From Candidatus Marinamargulisbacteria bacterium SCGC AAA071-K20 (GTDB taxonomy: Bacteria; Margulisbacteria; Marinamargulisbacteria; GCA-2716485; AAA071-K20): a DNA stretch of 58,919 nt. The notes under the pieces were generated by a model. That model was given only the letters and a program-made list of their open reading frames with translations. It was not told where the DNA came from and did not search any database. Below, piece after piece: positions 7,989 through 16,499 of the stretch. The position numbers and the translations under genes are program-made. The stretch lies in the NCBI GenBank assembly GCA_003265975.1, contig QFBU01000006.1:1-58919 (forward strand), read 5' to 3'. Positions within the stretch are counted from its first letter, which is position 1. Every line of letters starts with the position of its first letter.

Positions 7989-10100
7989 ATGACATCATCG
8001 CATCTTAAAAAATTACTTATCTCAGTGGCTTGTATTTCAATATTCACAGGAGGAATACAAGCAGCTACGACTAAAACGGTAGGTCAAATATCTGTCATTG
8101 GAAATCAACTTAATTCAGTACCAGGATCTGCAGACCTCATCACAAAAGAACAACTTGAAATTTCTCAACCTCAAACTATTAACGAAGCTTTAAAACAAGT
8201 TACAGGTATTTCAATAAGAGATGAAGACGGTTTAGGCTTAAGACAAAATATAAGTATAAGAGGGGTTAATGGCGACAGAAGTAGAAAGGTATTATTACTT
8301 GAAGACGGTGTTCCGGTAAGTTTAGCGCCATATGGTGAAAACGCAGCCTATTACTCTCCAGAAGTAGAACGAATTTCGGAAATTGAAATCAGAAAGGGCT
8401 CTGGAAGTATTGAATACGGACCTCAAACTATTGGTGGACTCATAAATTACAAAACACCAAATCCTCCAAAAGAAAGACAGCTTTCAACAAAACTTACTTT
8501 AGGTTCTGATAGTTATAAATCGCTTCATTACAATTATGGTAATACATTCGACAACAATACAGGTGCTGTTATTTCTATCTTACATAAACAAGGAGAGGGG
8601 CCCAGATCGCCTATGCCATTTATGGTTAACGACGTTACCGCAAAGTATACTAGTCAGCTTAATAATCAGTCAGACTTAACCCTAAAGTTTCATTACTATA
8701 ATGAAGACGCAAAAGTAAGTTATTTAGGCCTGTCTCAGGCTCAATATGACAGAAATCATACAATCAACCCAGCTACAAACGACAGTTTATATGTAGAACG
8801 ACTAGGCCTTTCAGCTATTCACGACTACTACACAAAAGACGGTGCAAGCATTCAAACCGTTCTTTATGGACATCAAATTAAAAGAGACTGGTGGAGACGA
8901 GACTATACTAAAGGTGCAGACAACGCCCTCGGATACGACACAACATTTCTAGACCTGAACGGCGACCAAGTTTTTAAAGACTCTAACGGGGGGCGAAACA
9001 GACATTATAAAGTGGTAGGTGTTGAACCACGCTTGGAATATAAGGACTATAAAGCATCAATTAAATTACACTACGAAGAAGAACGAAACCAACGTGTAAA
9101 TGGAGATACTGCCACTGCTAGAACAGCAAAAGACGATAACGGGCTCAAAACTGACGAAATTAGGTCTACTTTAGCTACCGGGTTTCACACTCAATATAAC
9201 CATAAAGCCACTGACAAACTTACCATTAACCCAGGGGTAAGAATGGAATTGTTTAACCAAAAACGAAACATACTAAAAAACAGCTCAACGACCAACACAA
9301 GTAAGGGAACAGGACTTCAAACTGAGCTAATTCCTGGAGTCGGTTTTACATATACTGCAACTCAAAAACACACTGTTTACGGTGGTGCACATAAGGGGTT
9401 TGCCCCTCCAAGATTCTCTGACGCAATTGACGGCACCGGGGTAGACCAAAAACTATCCCCAGAAAGAAGTACTAACTTCGAAGTAGGTCTTAGATCAACG
9501 CTTACAAAGACAATTCATACTACCGCCACTGTATTTCATTATGACTATCAAAACCAAATCATTAACGCCTCTACATCTAGTGGTTTAAGCAAGGCTAATT
9601 CAGGAAAAAGTGCTTCAACTGGACTAGAACTTGGCTTAAATTCAAGTAGAAAGCTTAAAAATAAGTCGTCATTAAACTCTAGTGTGTCTGTGACTTATAC
9701 TGACGCAACATTCAAATCAAACTTAACTGACGGAAACAACAATGAAACAGCTACTGACGGCAACAGAATTCCATATGTGTCAAAAGGGAATCTACATGCC
9801 TCACTAGGTTGGACTTGTCCTGAAGATAAACTGAAAATGTATGTTGATGGCTATTATCAAACGGGAATGTTTGCAGATGCAAATAACACTAGTGTCTCTT
9901 CAGCTGACGGACGATACGGAATAGTGCCGGCATACACAGTATTTAATCTTTCAACAAGTTTGAAACTGAACAATCATTTCACTACATTCGTATCCGTAAA
10001 AAACATGTTAAACGAAATTTATATTGCATCTAGAAGCCCAGAAGGTATCATGCCGGGTAATGAAAGAAAAGTATATGCAGGCCTTACTGCCAATTTCTAA
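7989..10100 (+). CDS. TonB-dependent receptor, FecA-like
   Basis: Outer-membrane iron-complex receptor of about 704 residues. I chose the ATG at 7989, which follows AGGAGAAAAAA and starts a normal signal peptide (MTSSHLKKLLISVACISIFT); an ATG 33 bases earlier overlaps the -10 region and is unlikely. The plug domain follows (NEALKQVTGISIRDEDGLG, ISIRGVNGDRSRKVLLLEDG, GSIEYGPQTIGGLINYKTP), which matches the FecA/ferric-citrate subgroup, then a 22-strand barrel ending in GLTANF with the expected terminal Phe. It would import a ferric chelate using TonB energy. It heads the operon with the ferric ABC transporter genes, the next gene starting inside its 3' end. Confidence 0.92.
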   Translation: MTSSHLKKLLISVACISIFTGGIQAATTKTVGQISVIGNQLNSVPGSADLITKEQLEISQPQTINEALKQVTGISIRDEDGLGLRQNISIRGVNGDRSRKVLLLEDGVPVSLAPYGENAAYYSPEVERISEIEIRKGSGSIEYGPQTIGGLINYKTPNPPKERQLSTKLTLGSDSYKSLHYNYGNTFDNNTGAVISILHKQGEGPRSPMPFMVNDVTAKYTSQLNNQSDLTLKFHYYNEDAKVSYLGLSQAQYDRNHTINPATNDSLYVERLGLSAIHDYYTKDGASIQTVLYGHQIKRDWWRRDYTKGADNALGYDTTFLDLNGDQVFKDSNGGRNRHYKVVGVEPRLEYKDYKASIKLHYEEERNQRVNGDTATARTAKDDNGLKTDEIRSTLATGFHTQYNHKATDKLTINPGVRMELFNQKRNILKNSSTTNTSKGTGLQTELIPGVGFTYTATQKHTVYGGAHKGFAPPRFSDAIDGTGVDQKLSPERSTNFEVGLRSTLTKTIHTTATVFHYDYQNQIINASTSSGLSKANSGKSASTGLELGLNSSRKLKNKSSLNSSVSVTYTDATFKSNLTDGNNNETATDGNRIPYVSKGNLHASLGWTCPEDKLKMYVDGYYQTGMFADANNTSVSSADGRYGIVPAYTVFNLSTSLKLNNHFTTFVSVKNMLNEIYIASRSPEGIMPGNERKVYAGLTANF

Positions 10101-11094
10101 ATGGAGTCTTTTACTTCTTAGTATTTTTACTGTACTAAGCGGGTGTTCTAATTCTAGTTCACCTGACTTAGTTATTTATTCGGCACGAAAAGAACACCTC
10201 ATTAAGCCGTTAGTTGAAGCGTATCAAAAAGAGACTGGGCTAACCGTTCATTACTTTACCGACAAAGCCCCCGTGCTTCTTGAAAAAATTAAGATTGAGG
10301 GCAAATCCTGTCCTGCAGATATATATTTCACAGTAGACGCAGGAAACTTATGGCACGCCAAAAAACAAGGGGTACTGCGCCCTACCTTATCTAGAACACT
10401 CTCAAAAAGATTACCTAAACATTTACAAGACGAAGACAATTATTGGTTTGCCTTTAGTGTAAGAGCTCGGACGATTGTCTATAACAAACATAAAGTAAAC
10501 CCATCTGAACTTAGTACATACGAGGATCTCGCCACAAAGAAATGGAAAGGGCGCCTTGTATTAAGAACATCTAAAAAAGTATATAACCAGTCTTTAGTAG
10601 CCATGATGATTGGCGAAAATGGAACCATTAAAACCAAAGGCGTAATAAAAGGATGGATTAATAATTTAGCGGCGCCTGTTTATACGTCAGACACTAAGGC
10701 CATACAAGCCATAGCCAATGGAGTAGGGGACGTAGGCATTGTTAATACTTACTATCTTGCTCGCCTATTAAAAAAGGACCCGTCGTTTCCAGTAACCGTT
10801 TTTTGGCCTAACCAACTCACTAATGGGACGCACATTAACATTTCTGGAGCTGGGGTAACTCGATATTCTGCTCACCCTAAACAAGCGGTGAAGTTTTTAG
10901 AGTGGTTAGTGAGTAAAGAAGCTCAAACTATATTTACACAATTAAATGATGAGTATCCTGTGGCTGGAGATGTGAAGTTATCAAAAGAAGTAGCCGCTTG
11001 GGGCAAGTTTAAATCGAATAGTGCATCACTTGAAAATGCGGGCCAGTTTCAAAGACAATCTATCCGTTTAATGGACAAATTAGGATATAAGTAG
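10075..11094 (+). CDS. Ferric iron ABC transporter, substrate-binding lipoprotein (FbpA/FutA-like)
   Basis: Periplasmic Fe(III)-binding protein of the iron/spermidine/sulfate-type binding fold. The signal sequence ends in the lipobox LSGC, so it is a lipoprotein tethered in the periplasm. The adjacent tyrosines in NTYYLARL (about residues 220-227) correspond to the iron ligands of FbpA. Start choice is uncertain: ATG at 10075 gives a 339-residue protein with a compact signal; ATG at 10060 is also possible, and both lie inside the receptor gene, overlapping it by 26 or 41 bases. The stop overlaps the permease start (TAGTG). Its role is to pass iron released in the periplasm to the permease. 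Confidence 0.9.
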   Translation: MQALLPISKWSLLLLSIFTVLSGCSNSSSPDLVIYSARKEHLIKPLVEAYQKETGLTVHYFTDKAPVLLEKIKIEGKSCPADIYFTVDAGNLWHAKKQGVLRPTLSRTLSKRLPKHLQDEDNYWFAFSVRARTIVYNKHKVNPSELSTYEDLATKKWKGRLVLRTSKKVYNQSLVAMMIGENGTIKTKGVIKGWINNLAAPVYTSDTKAIQAIANGVGDVGIVNTYYLARLLKKDPSFPVTVFWPNQLTNGTHINISGAGVTRYSAHPKQAVKFLEWLVSKEAQTIFTQLNDEYPVAGDVKLSKEVAAWGKFKSNSASLENAGQFQRQSIRLMDKLGYK

Positions 11095-12608
11095 TGTCGT
11101 CTCTTTTGCAAAGAACGGGCGTGGGATTGGTCTTATTAATAGTAGTTTTACCCATAGTATTTTTACTCTCTTCCTTCTTTACACCTATACAATTTGAATT
11201 AAGCAGCAATTACATCACAGGAGTTGCCTTAACCACGCTACTCTTTATAACTTTAGTCACTCTTTTGTCTACAATTTTAGGAACTACCTTAGCGTATCTA
11301 ACAACAATTTATGAGTTTTCAGGGTCAAAGTTTTTGTCGTGGGCTTTGTTTTTACCTTTTGCAGTACCTCCATATGTCTTGGCATTTGTGCACTTGGGCC
11401 TTTGGGAAAATATCTTAAACACTAATTCAATTCTATTTGCGTCTGGAGTGCTCTCTCTTTCTTTATATCCATATGTATATTTATTTAGTAAGGCCGCTTT
11501 TCAAAGTAAGGGGAAACGGTCATTAGAAGTGGCGCAAAGTTTGGGCAGAGGTCCTTTAAACGCTTTTATTACTGTGATGATTCCTTCCTCGTGGCCCTGG
11601 ATTACCGGGGGCGCTTTATTTGTACTAATGGAGACGCTTTCAGACTTTGGAGCTGTCTCAATTTTTAATATCGACACAGTGAGCGTTGCTATTTATAAAG
11701 CATGGTTTTCTTATTTTTCAATTGGGTCTGCTAATAGAATCGCTGCTGTAACAGTAATAATTGTTGGTGTGATTTTATACTTAGAATCTTGGGTTCGAAG
11801 AAAAAGACAGTTTTATTCTCCCGATCAAGAGTTGAAGCCTAGTCCAAAAAAAATCTTAAAAGGACGCCCTTCAATTTTAACCAGTGTATTTTGTTTCAGT
11901 ATCGCCTCTTTAGCTTTTTTTCTTCCATTTGCGCAACTTGTTAAATGGTCATTTATGGACGCAACAGTAGTGGATATAAAATCAATCCTTCCTTTCTTAT
12001 TAAACTCACTATCTCTTTCTCTAATAGCGACAGTCCTAATAGTCAGCTTGGCTTGTTATTTAGCTGTTTCAACACGCCTTGAAAGAAAGTATTCAAAGGT
12101 TTTAGCCTTAAGTCAAAAATTAGCTAGCGTAGGTTACGCACTTCCTGGCGCCGTTCTTGCAGTGATATCTTTTACAGTCATTACAAGGTTTTTTTCATAC
12201 GGTTTTATAAAAAATAGTATCATCATAATTATTTTTGGCTATTCAATTAGATTTTTAACTGTCGGACTAAACCCCATAAATACTGGGTTTAAACGGCTGT
12301 CTAAAAATATTGACGACTCAGCGAGAAGTTTGGGGTGCGGCGCAGTTGAAATTTTTAGAAGAATATTTATTCCAACCATAAAGAAAAGTATTATTACAGC
12401 CTCGTTATTGGTGTTTATAGAGGTGATGAAAGAAATGCCAATTACACTTATGACTAGGCCTTTTGGATGGGACACACTCTCTGTAAAGATTTTTGAGTAT
12501 ACGTCAGAAGGTGAATGGGAAAAAGCCGCATTACCTGCAATAATATTAGTGTGTGTAGGCATTATCCCTGTATTAATACTGAGTAAAAATGAGAGGTCTC
12601 ACGAGTGA
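11094..12608 (+). CDS. Ferric iron ABC transporter permease (FbpB/SfuB-like)
   Basis: A 504-residue inner-membrane permease with two homologous halves. Each half carries an EAA-like coupling motif that contacts the ATPase: EVAQSLGRGPLNAFITVMIP (about residues 143-162) and DSARSLGCGAVEIFRRIFIP (about 404-423). The fused-half layout is typical of FbpB/SfuB iron permeases. Translation starts at GTG, overlapping the binding-protein stop by one base, and its TGA overlaps the GTG start of the ATPase, so the three ABC genes are tightly coupled. About 12 membrane spans are visible. Confidence 0.93.
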   Translation: MSSLLQRTGVGLVLLIVVLPIVFLLSSFFTPIQFELSSNYITGVALTTLLFITLVTLLSTILGTTLAYLTTIYEFSGSKFLSWALFLPFAVPPYVLAFVHLGLWENILNTNSILFASGVLSLSLYPYVYLFSKAAFQSKGKRSLEVAQSLGRGPLNAFITVMIPSSWPWITGGALFVLMETLSDFGAVSIFNIDTVSVAIYKAWFSYFSIGSANRIAAVTVIIVGVILYLESWVRRKRQFYSPDQELKPSPKKILKGRPSILTSVFCFSIASLAFFLPFAQLVKWSFMDATVVDIKSILPFLLNSLSLSLIATVLIVSLACYLAVSTRLERKYSKVLALSQKLASVGYALPGAVLAVISFTVITRFFSYGFIKNSIIIIIFGYSIRFLTVGLNPINTGFKRLSKNIDDSARSLGCGAVEIFRRIFIPTIKKSIITASLLVFIEVMKEMPITLMTRPFGWDTLSVKIFEYTSEGEWEKAALPAIILVCVGIIPVLILSKNERSHE

Positions 12609-13258
12609 GTAGTCCACATTTAAAGTGTAAAGAACTTTCCAAACGTTTCGACAAAAAAATCGTCTTAAACGGCCTTGATTTAGAAGTGAATCGTGAAGAA
12701 ATTGTTAGTATTCTGGGGCCAAGTGGCTGTGGAAAATCAACTCTTTTGAGACTAATCGCAGGATTTAATAGTCCAGACTCAGGAACCATCACAATAGACA
12801 ATAAGGTGATATTTAATCAGTCCAAAAATATTGAACCCCAGCATCGAAAAGTTGGTTTTGTATTTCAAGACTTAGCTTTATTTCCCCATTTAAGTGTTGA
12901 AAAGAATATTACTTTTGGACTTCAAAAAAACGATCAAACAGAACGTTTAAACGACATGCTTACTCTACTAGAAATTAGTGGGATTAAAGACAAATATCCC
13001 AGTGAAATTTCAGGAGGTCAACAACAACGAGTCGCAATTGCAAGAGCATTAGCGCCCAAGCCAAAACTACTATTATTGGACGAGCCTTTTTCAAGTTTAG
13101 ATTCTGATTTAAAAGAGAGGATTTTAAAAGACTTTAAAAAGATTATAAAAGGGGAAGGCATTACCACGTTATTGGTGACTCATTCTAAAGACGAGGCCAT
13201 TACTCTTTCAGACAAGTGGGGACACTTAAAAGAGGGACGTAAAATAGAATGGCAGTAA
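12605..13258 (+). CDS. Ferric iron ABC transporter ATP-binding protein (FbpC-like), short form
   Basis: ABC ATPase with Walker A GPSGCGKST (residues 38-46), Q-loop FVFQDLALFPHL, signature SGGQQQR, Walker B LLLLDEP and the switch histidine in LLVTHSK. It powers the iron permease encoded just upstream. The protein has only 217 residues: it stops shortly after the nucleotide-binding domain and lacks the 100-130-residue C-terminal TOBE-type regulatory domain of Neisseria or E. coli family members, so any iron feedback through that domain is absent. GTG start, coupled to the permease stop (GTGA). Confidence 0.92.
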   Translation: MSSPHLKCKELSKRFDKKIVLNGLDLEVNREEIVSILGPSGCGKSTLLRLIAGFNSPDSGTITIDNKVIFNQSKNIEPQHRKVGFVFQDLALFPHLSVEKNITFGLQKNDQTERLNDMLTLLEISGIKDKYPSEISGGQQQRVAIARALAPKPKLLLLDEPFSSLDSDLKERILKDFKKIIKGEGITTLLVTHSKDEAITLSDKWGHLKEGRKIEWQ

Positions 13259-13297
13259 AAAACAGGTCATAACTCGGACCCCTAGAACCCCCTGGAT

Positions 13298-13582
13298 TTA
13301 TCTATGGGGAGACTCAGAATATAGTAAGTCTATCACTCTATTCTTTAAAGCACCGTATCTTTCCTCTAGTTCGTTTGGGTTTGTGACAGCATTAACCTTG
13401 GTTTTTTCTACTAATCTGAGCATTGAAAAAATTAGTTGTTTTAAAGGAGACTCTCTCAGGGATTCATAAACATTTAGTAGTTCGTCCTTAGACCCGATTT
13501 TAACTGCTTCTATAAAATCTAAACGGTCTTGTGTTGAAATCTTGAGCGCTTCTGTGTTGGTGCTTAATACTTTGGATAACAT
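13298..13582 (-). CDS. Small helical protein sharing a module with the kinase-like neighbour (94 aa)
   Basis: Residues about 20-90 resemble the last 80 residues of the kinase-like protein encoded at 13609-15105: both contain F-x-x-IGSKDE/D followed by a helix, a spaced LxxLxR helix, a Pro/Asn/Ser linker, and a final arginine/leucine helix ending in LLYS or LVCS. The resemblance, about 70 residues long, suggests duplication of a small helical module, here free-standing. It lies 26 bases downstream of the kinase-like gene on the same strand, probably co-transcribed. No signal peptide and no known family. A free copy of the module could bind the same partner as the full protein; that is inference. 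Confidence 0.65.
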   Translation of the reverse strand: MLSKVLSTNTEALKISTQDRLDFIEAVKIGSKDELLNVYESLRESPLKQLIFSMLRLVEKTKVNAVTNPNELEERYGALKNRVIDLLYSESPHR

Positions 13583-13608
13583 TACGACTCATCGTAAATA
13601 CTTTTGTT

Positions 13609-15105
13609 TTAAACTTCAAGAGGATTTGAACCACTACATACAAGAGAGAGTGCTCGACGCCTTAATGTTTCTCTTTGGTCTAGACCACTTGGGTCGTCTT
13701 TTGAAGGAGACTGAAACTCTGTTAGTCTGGCAAGCAAAATACCCAGTTCATCCTGGTCGTCTGGTTTTAAATGTAGTGATGGTAATAATTTTATTGCATC
13801 TTTAATATCGTCTTTTGACCCAATTTCTAAGAAAGATTTAAATGTTTCTACCGGACTCATAAATGGAGATAATGGACGTAGTGACCTTCTTGGAGGAGTC
13901 ATGGGCCTTGGTGATAAACGGGTTTTGCAATAGTTGAGACTTTGCTCTAGATGTCGTAATGACATTCCAATACTAGGGTCCACTTGTTCCATGCTATTAC
14001 TAAGTGTTACATAGTCTTCAAATCTAGTTTTATTAATTTTTTCTAACATTTTTTTCATACCCAGTACAATCATATCTGCTTGCTCTTTCTTAGGCGTATA
14101 TCTTGTATAAGACGTCACCATTTTAACAACTTTAGTAATAATTTGTTCTAAAGTTTCGGTATAGTCGGTAAAGTTAAAATCAAAACCTTTTGTTATATTT
14201 GAATGAGTGCTTTTATTTATAGAAAGATTAACTAAAGTATCAACTATTCCTCTTGCATATTTTTCTGAATCAAAACAAGCTGGTTCTTCATGTTTAGACG
14301 TATAGTCGCTATATAAGTCTCGTTGTGAAGTCCTTCTTATAGGGAGAAATGTACCAGGAGGGGTATTTTCTTCCGTTAGTAAATTTACAAGATGTAAGAA
14401 CTTTTGAGCTTGGCTTTCAGGTACTAAGTTAGGTTGCTTTATCATTAGAGATTGAGTTGGTTGATCTATAAATGTTAAAACGTTTGGCCCATGAAACGGA
14501 ATACGGTAGTTAGTTGGATTGTCACAAAACAAAAATTCAAATCGATCTGGGTTAGCAATAAAAGCATCAGCAAGAAACCCTTGCCCTAATTGAAAATAAA
14601 ACTCGTCTTGAGAAGTCTTATTGTAGGCCCAGTCATTACGAATTACTTCTTCTAAACTCTTTCCCCTTATACACTCCATAATGACAACATGACTATTATT
14701 ATCTTTACCAAATGCCTTTAACCTTTTAACAGCACTATAAAGACGATCTGATTGATGAGGATTTGCGCCTTCTAATTCTAAAGATTTTCTATCTAAAGCC
14801 TGCATTAAGTCCACGCACTCACTGCCATTTAAATCTGAAATTTTTGTTTTTGGCGTATTTAGTCCTAAAAATTCAAAAATTTTGGTTCCTAAAAGCTCTC
14901 TGTAAGGCTCTGCTGAAAATTTTAGGCACAGCTTTGGTGACTTACTTCCCTCAAAATACAGAAAATATATTCCCGTTGTCCCGTCAGATGATCGGCGTAT
15001 GTCGTTAATCTTTGTCCAATCAATCTTTCCTTTACTGTAGTAAGTTCTAGGCCGGTCTATTTCTTTAAACGCAATTACCTTTTTTAGTAGGTTTTTAGTA
15101 AACAT
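13609..15105 (-). CDS. Kinase-like protein (actin-fragmin kinase / PI-kinase-like fold), effector candidate
   Basis: A 498-residue soluble protein. Residues about 45-220 follow the plan of atypical kinases: strand with Lys62 (LCLKFS), a helix starting with Glu70 (RELLGTKIFEFLGL), a hinge VIMECIRGKSL at 141-151, a catalytic segment LADAFIANPDRFEFLF (Asp180, Asn185, Asp187, Arg188), and a metal-site strand LTFIDQP with Asp214. The NxDR pattern recalls actin-fragmin kinase and phosphatidylinositol-kinase relatives rather than HipA. An all-helical region follows (about 270-400), then a Pro/Arg/Ser-rich linker (408-430) and the helical module shared with the 94-aa neighbour. No signal peptide. Fold assignment is by eye. 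A secreted host-directed kinase is plausible but unproven. Confidence 0.6.
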   Translation of the reverse strand: MFTKNLLKKVIAFKEIDRPRTYYSKGKIDWTKINDIRRSSDGTTGIYFLYFEGSKSPKLCLKFSAEPYRELLGTKIFEFLGLNTPKTKISDLNGSECVDLMQALDRKSLELEGANPHQSDRLYSAVKRLKAFGKDNNSHVVIMECIRGKSLEEVIRNDWAYNKTSQDEFYFQLGQGFLADAFIANPDRFEFLFCDNPTNYRIPFHGPNVLTFIDQPTQSLMIKQPNLVPESQAQKFLHLVNLLTEENTPPGTFLPIRRTSQRDLYSDYTSKHEEPACFDSEKYARGIVDTLVNLSINKSTHSNITKGFDFNFTDYTETLEQIITKVVKMVTSYTRYTPKKEQADMIVLGMKKMLEKINKTRFEDYVTLSNSMEQVDPSIGMSLRHLEQSLNYCKTRLSPRPMTPPRRSLRPLSPFMSPVETFKSFLEIGSKDDIKDAIKLLPSLHLKPDDQDELGILLARLTEFQSPSKDDPSGLDQRETLRRRALSLVCSGSNPLEV

Positions 15106-15610
15106 ACCTAATTATCGGTAAATTTACATATTAATTTCATATATTTTTATATTATAGCATTTGTTTTTTCTATGAACCCAGCTAAAGAAGCTTGGTTTTG
15201 TCGTTGTTTATGAGAAACTATGGCTCTGTCGCATCTGAAACATAAATTCCAAAAAAGGGCCACGAGTAGCAATGGTGCGGTGAAACACGCTAAGGCCTAT
15301 ATTAGTCATAAACATATAAATTTCGCACTTATTTAAATGGGAATTATTAATCAAAAGTTTATCTAGTTCAGGCACAAAACATGTGCTTATCGTAACTTTT
15401 CGTTCCATTGCTACTCGGACCCCAACTTTCTTAAGTATTTTTCAAATTAGGTGTACTTTGTTTGACTCTTGTAACTACATCAATAGGGTATTTACTTTTA
15501 TTGGGTGCGCTAGCCGGAGTAAAAGCAGGGAACTACACCTTTGAGGCTCTACAGAAACACTGAAATAACACATTTAGTTTAAAAAATCCTATAGTGGGTA
15601 ATTAGCCACT
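15106..15610 (+). other. 505-base region without a convincing gene
   Basis: Only weak open frames are seen: a 38-codon plus frame from 15220, a minus frame at 15208-15408 with no ribosome site, and a 3' fragment at about 15435-15562 encoding a hydrophobic stretch (TSIGYLLLLGALAGV) but lacking a start. The mixture of membrane-like sequence without a start and short frames looks like remains of one or more decayed genes. An imperfect inverted repeat occupies 15257-15424. Confidence 0.5.
15257..15424. repeat. Imperfect inverted repeat, MITE-like or decayed
   Basis: CGAGTAGCAATGG (15263-15275) and its exact reverse complement (15405-15417) lie about 130 bases apart and are flanked by partly matching bases (GGG outside and GNNGAAA inside), giving arms of nearly 29 bases. 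It may be the ends of a small non-autonomous element. The 11-base string ACTCGGACCCC at its right end also occurs at 13272-13282. Confidence 0.35.
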
Positions 15611-16489
15611 ATGGCCAAGGAAAAAGATGATAAAACTAACAGAAATAAAGATGACCTAAACGTCTCTTCTGAACTTAAAAAATTTGCTGAAGTAGTTGAA
15701 GTGACACTCGAAAGCATAAGAGTCCAAGAACAGTCATTAGTTAAGGTATCCAAATTCAATTCATCAAGTTCAGTTTGTGTCGAGCTTTCTCCAATTAAAC
15801 AGGCCCTTGAAAATGCACAAACGGCTGAAGTATTTGCAGGCATATTAAGTGATAAATTTAATGCCTATCAGTTAAATCAAATATCATTTTTAGACTTTAG
15901 TAACAATGGAATCAACGTTAAAGCCCTTAAATCATTAGTCAGCTGTAAAGAGTTAATCAATTTAAAAATATTAAATTTAAGTACAAATAAACTTACAAGT
16001 AGGGGAGTAATGTTATTAGCAAATTCTCCAAATTTTAAGTCCCTGAGGTCACTTAATCTAAGAGAGACTATTTTGACTGTAAGTGGGTTAGAAACGCTTG
16101 TGAATTCAAGTAATTTCCCAAACTTAGTAAATTTAGATGTGAGTTACAACTCGTTGGGTGATAGAGGCGTTAAAGCTATTATTAAGTCAGCGTTAAAAAA
16201 TAGATTAAAACGCTTAGATTTAAGTTGCACATTAATTTCTAATACTGGTATGACTTATTTAGCCAATACAAATTTTAAAGAATTAAGATCTTTAAGCATT
16301 TCTAATAATATTAGTGGAGAAGTGGGTGCTAAGGCCTTAGCTTACTCAAATTTACAGTATTTAAAAAAATTAAAAGAGTTGAACATTACAAATCGAAGAG
16401 TGGGTGAAAAATATACTGACTTTAGTGAAAACATAGAAGCGGTTCTCGAATTTAGGTTTTCTGAAGCACTTCTAGGTCTTGAAGATTAG
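15611..16489 (+). CDS. Leucine-rich repeat protein, ribonuclease-inhibitor type
   Basis: A 292-residue protein without signal peptide. From about residue 90 to 265 there are roughly six LRRs of 27-29 residues with the RI-type pattern LxxLxLSxNxLxxxGxxxLA (for example LKILNLSTNKLTSRGVMLLA and LVNLDVSYNSLGDRGVKAII). The N-terminal 85 residues are charged and helical. Such LRRs form a curved protein-binding surface; in bacteria they are often found in host-directed effectors. A short inverted repeat (TAGTGG at 15592-15597, CCACTA at 15606-15611) overlaps the start region, and TATAGT lies 15 bases before the ATG. It is convergent with dus, ten bases away. Function unknown. Confidence 0.85.
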   Translation: MAKEKDDKTNRNKDDLNVSSELKKFAEVVEVTLESIRVQEQSLVKVSKFNSSSSVCVELSPIKQALENAQTAEVFAGILSDKFNAYQLNQISFLDFSNNGINVKALKSLVSCKELINLKILNLSTNKLTSRGVMLLANSPNFKSLRSLNLRETILTVSGLETLVNSSNFPNLVNLDVSYNSLGDRGVKAIIKSALKNRLKRLDLSCTLISNTGMTYLANTNFKELRSLSISNNISGEVGAKALAYSNLQYLKKLKELNITNRRVGEKYTDFSENIEAVLEFRFSEALLGLED

Positions 16490-16499
16490 TAAAATAATG

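Noticed and set aside
13259..13297. Possible terminator after the iron ATPase gene (CCCC...GGGG)
   Set aside because: The G/C runs are separated by a long loop, and no T-run follows; pairing is too weak to support a call.
15208..15408. 66-codon minus-strand frame
   Set aside because: No ribosome site, no family, and it lies across the imperfect inverted repeat; more likely chance or decayed DNA.
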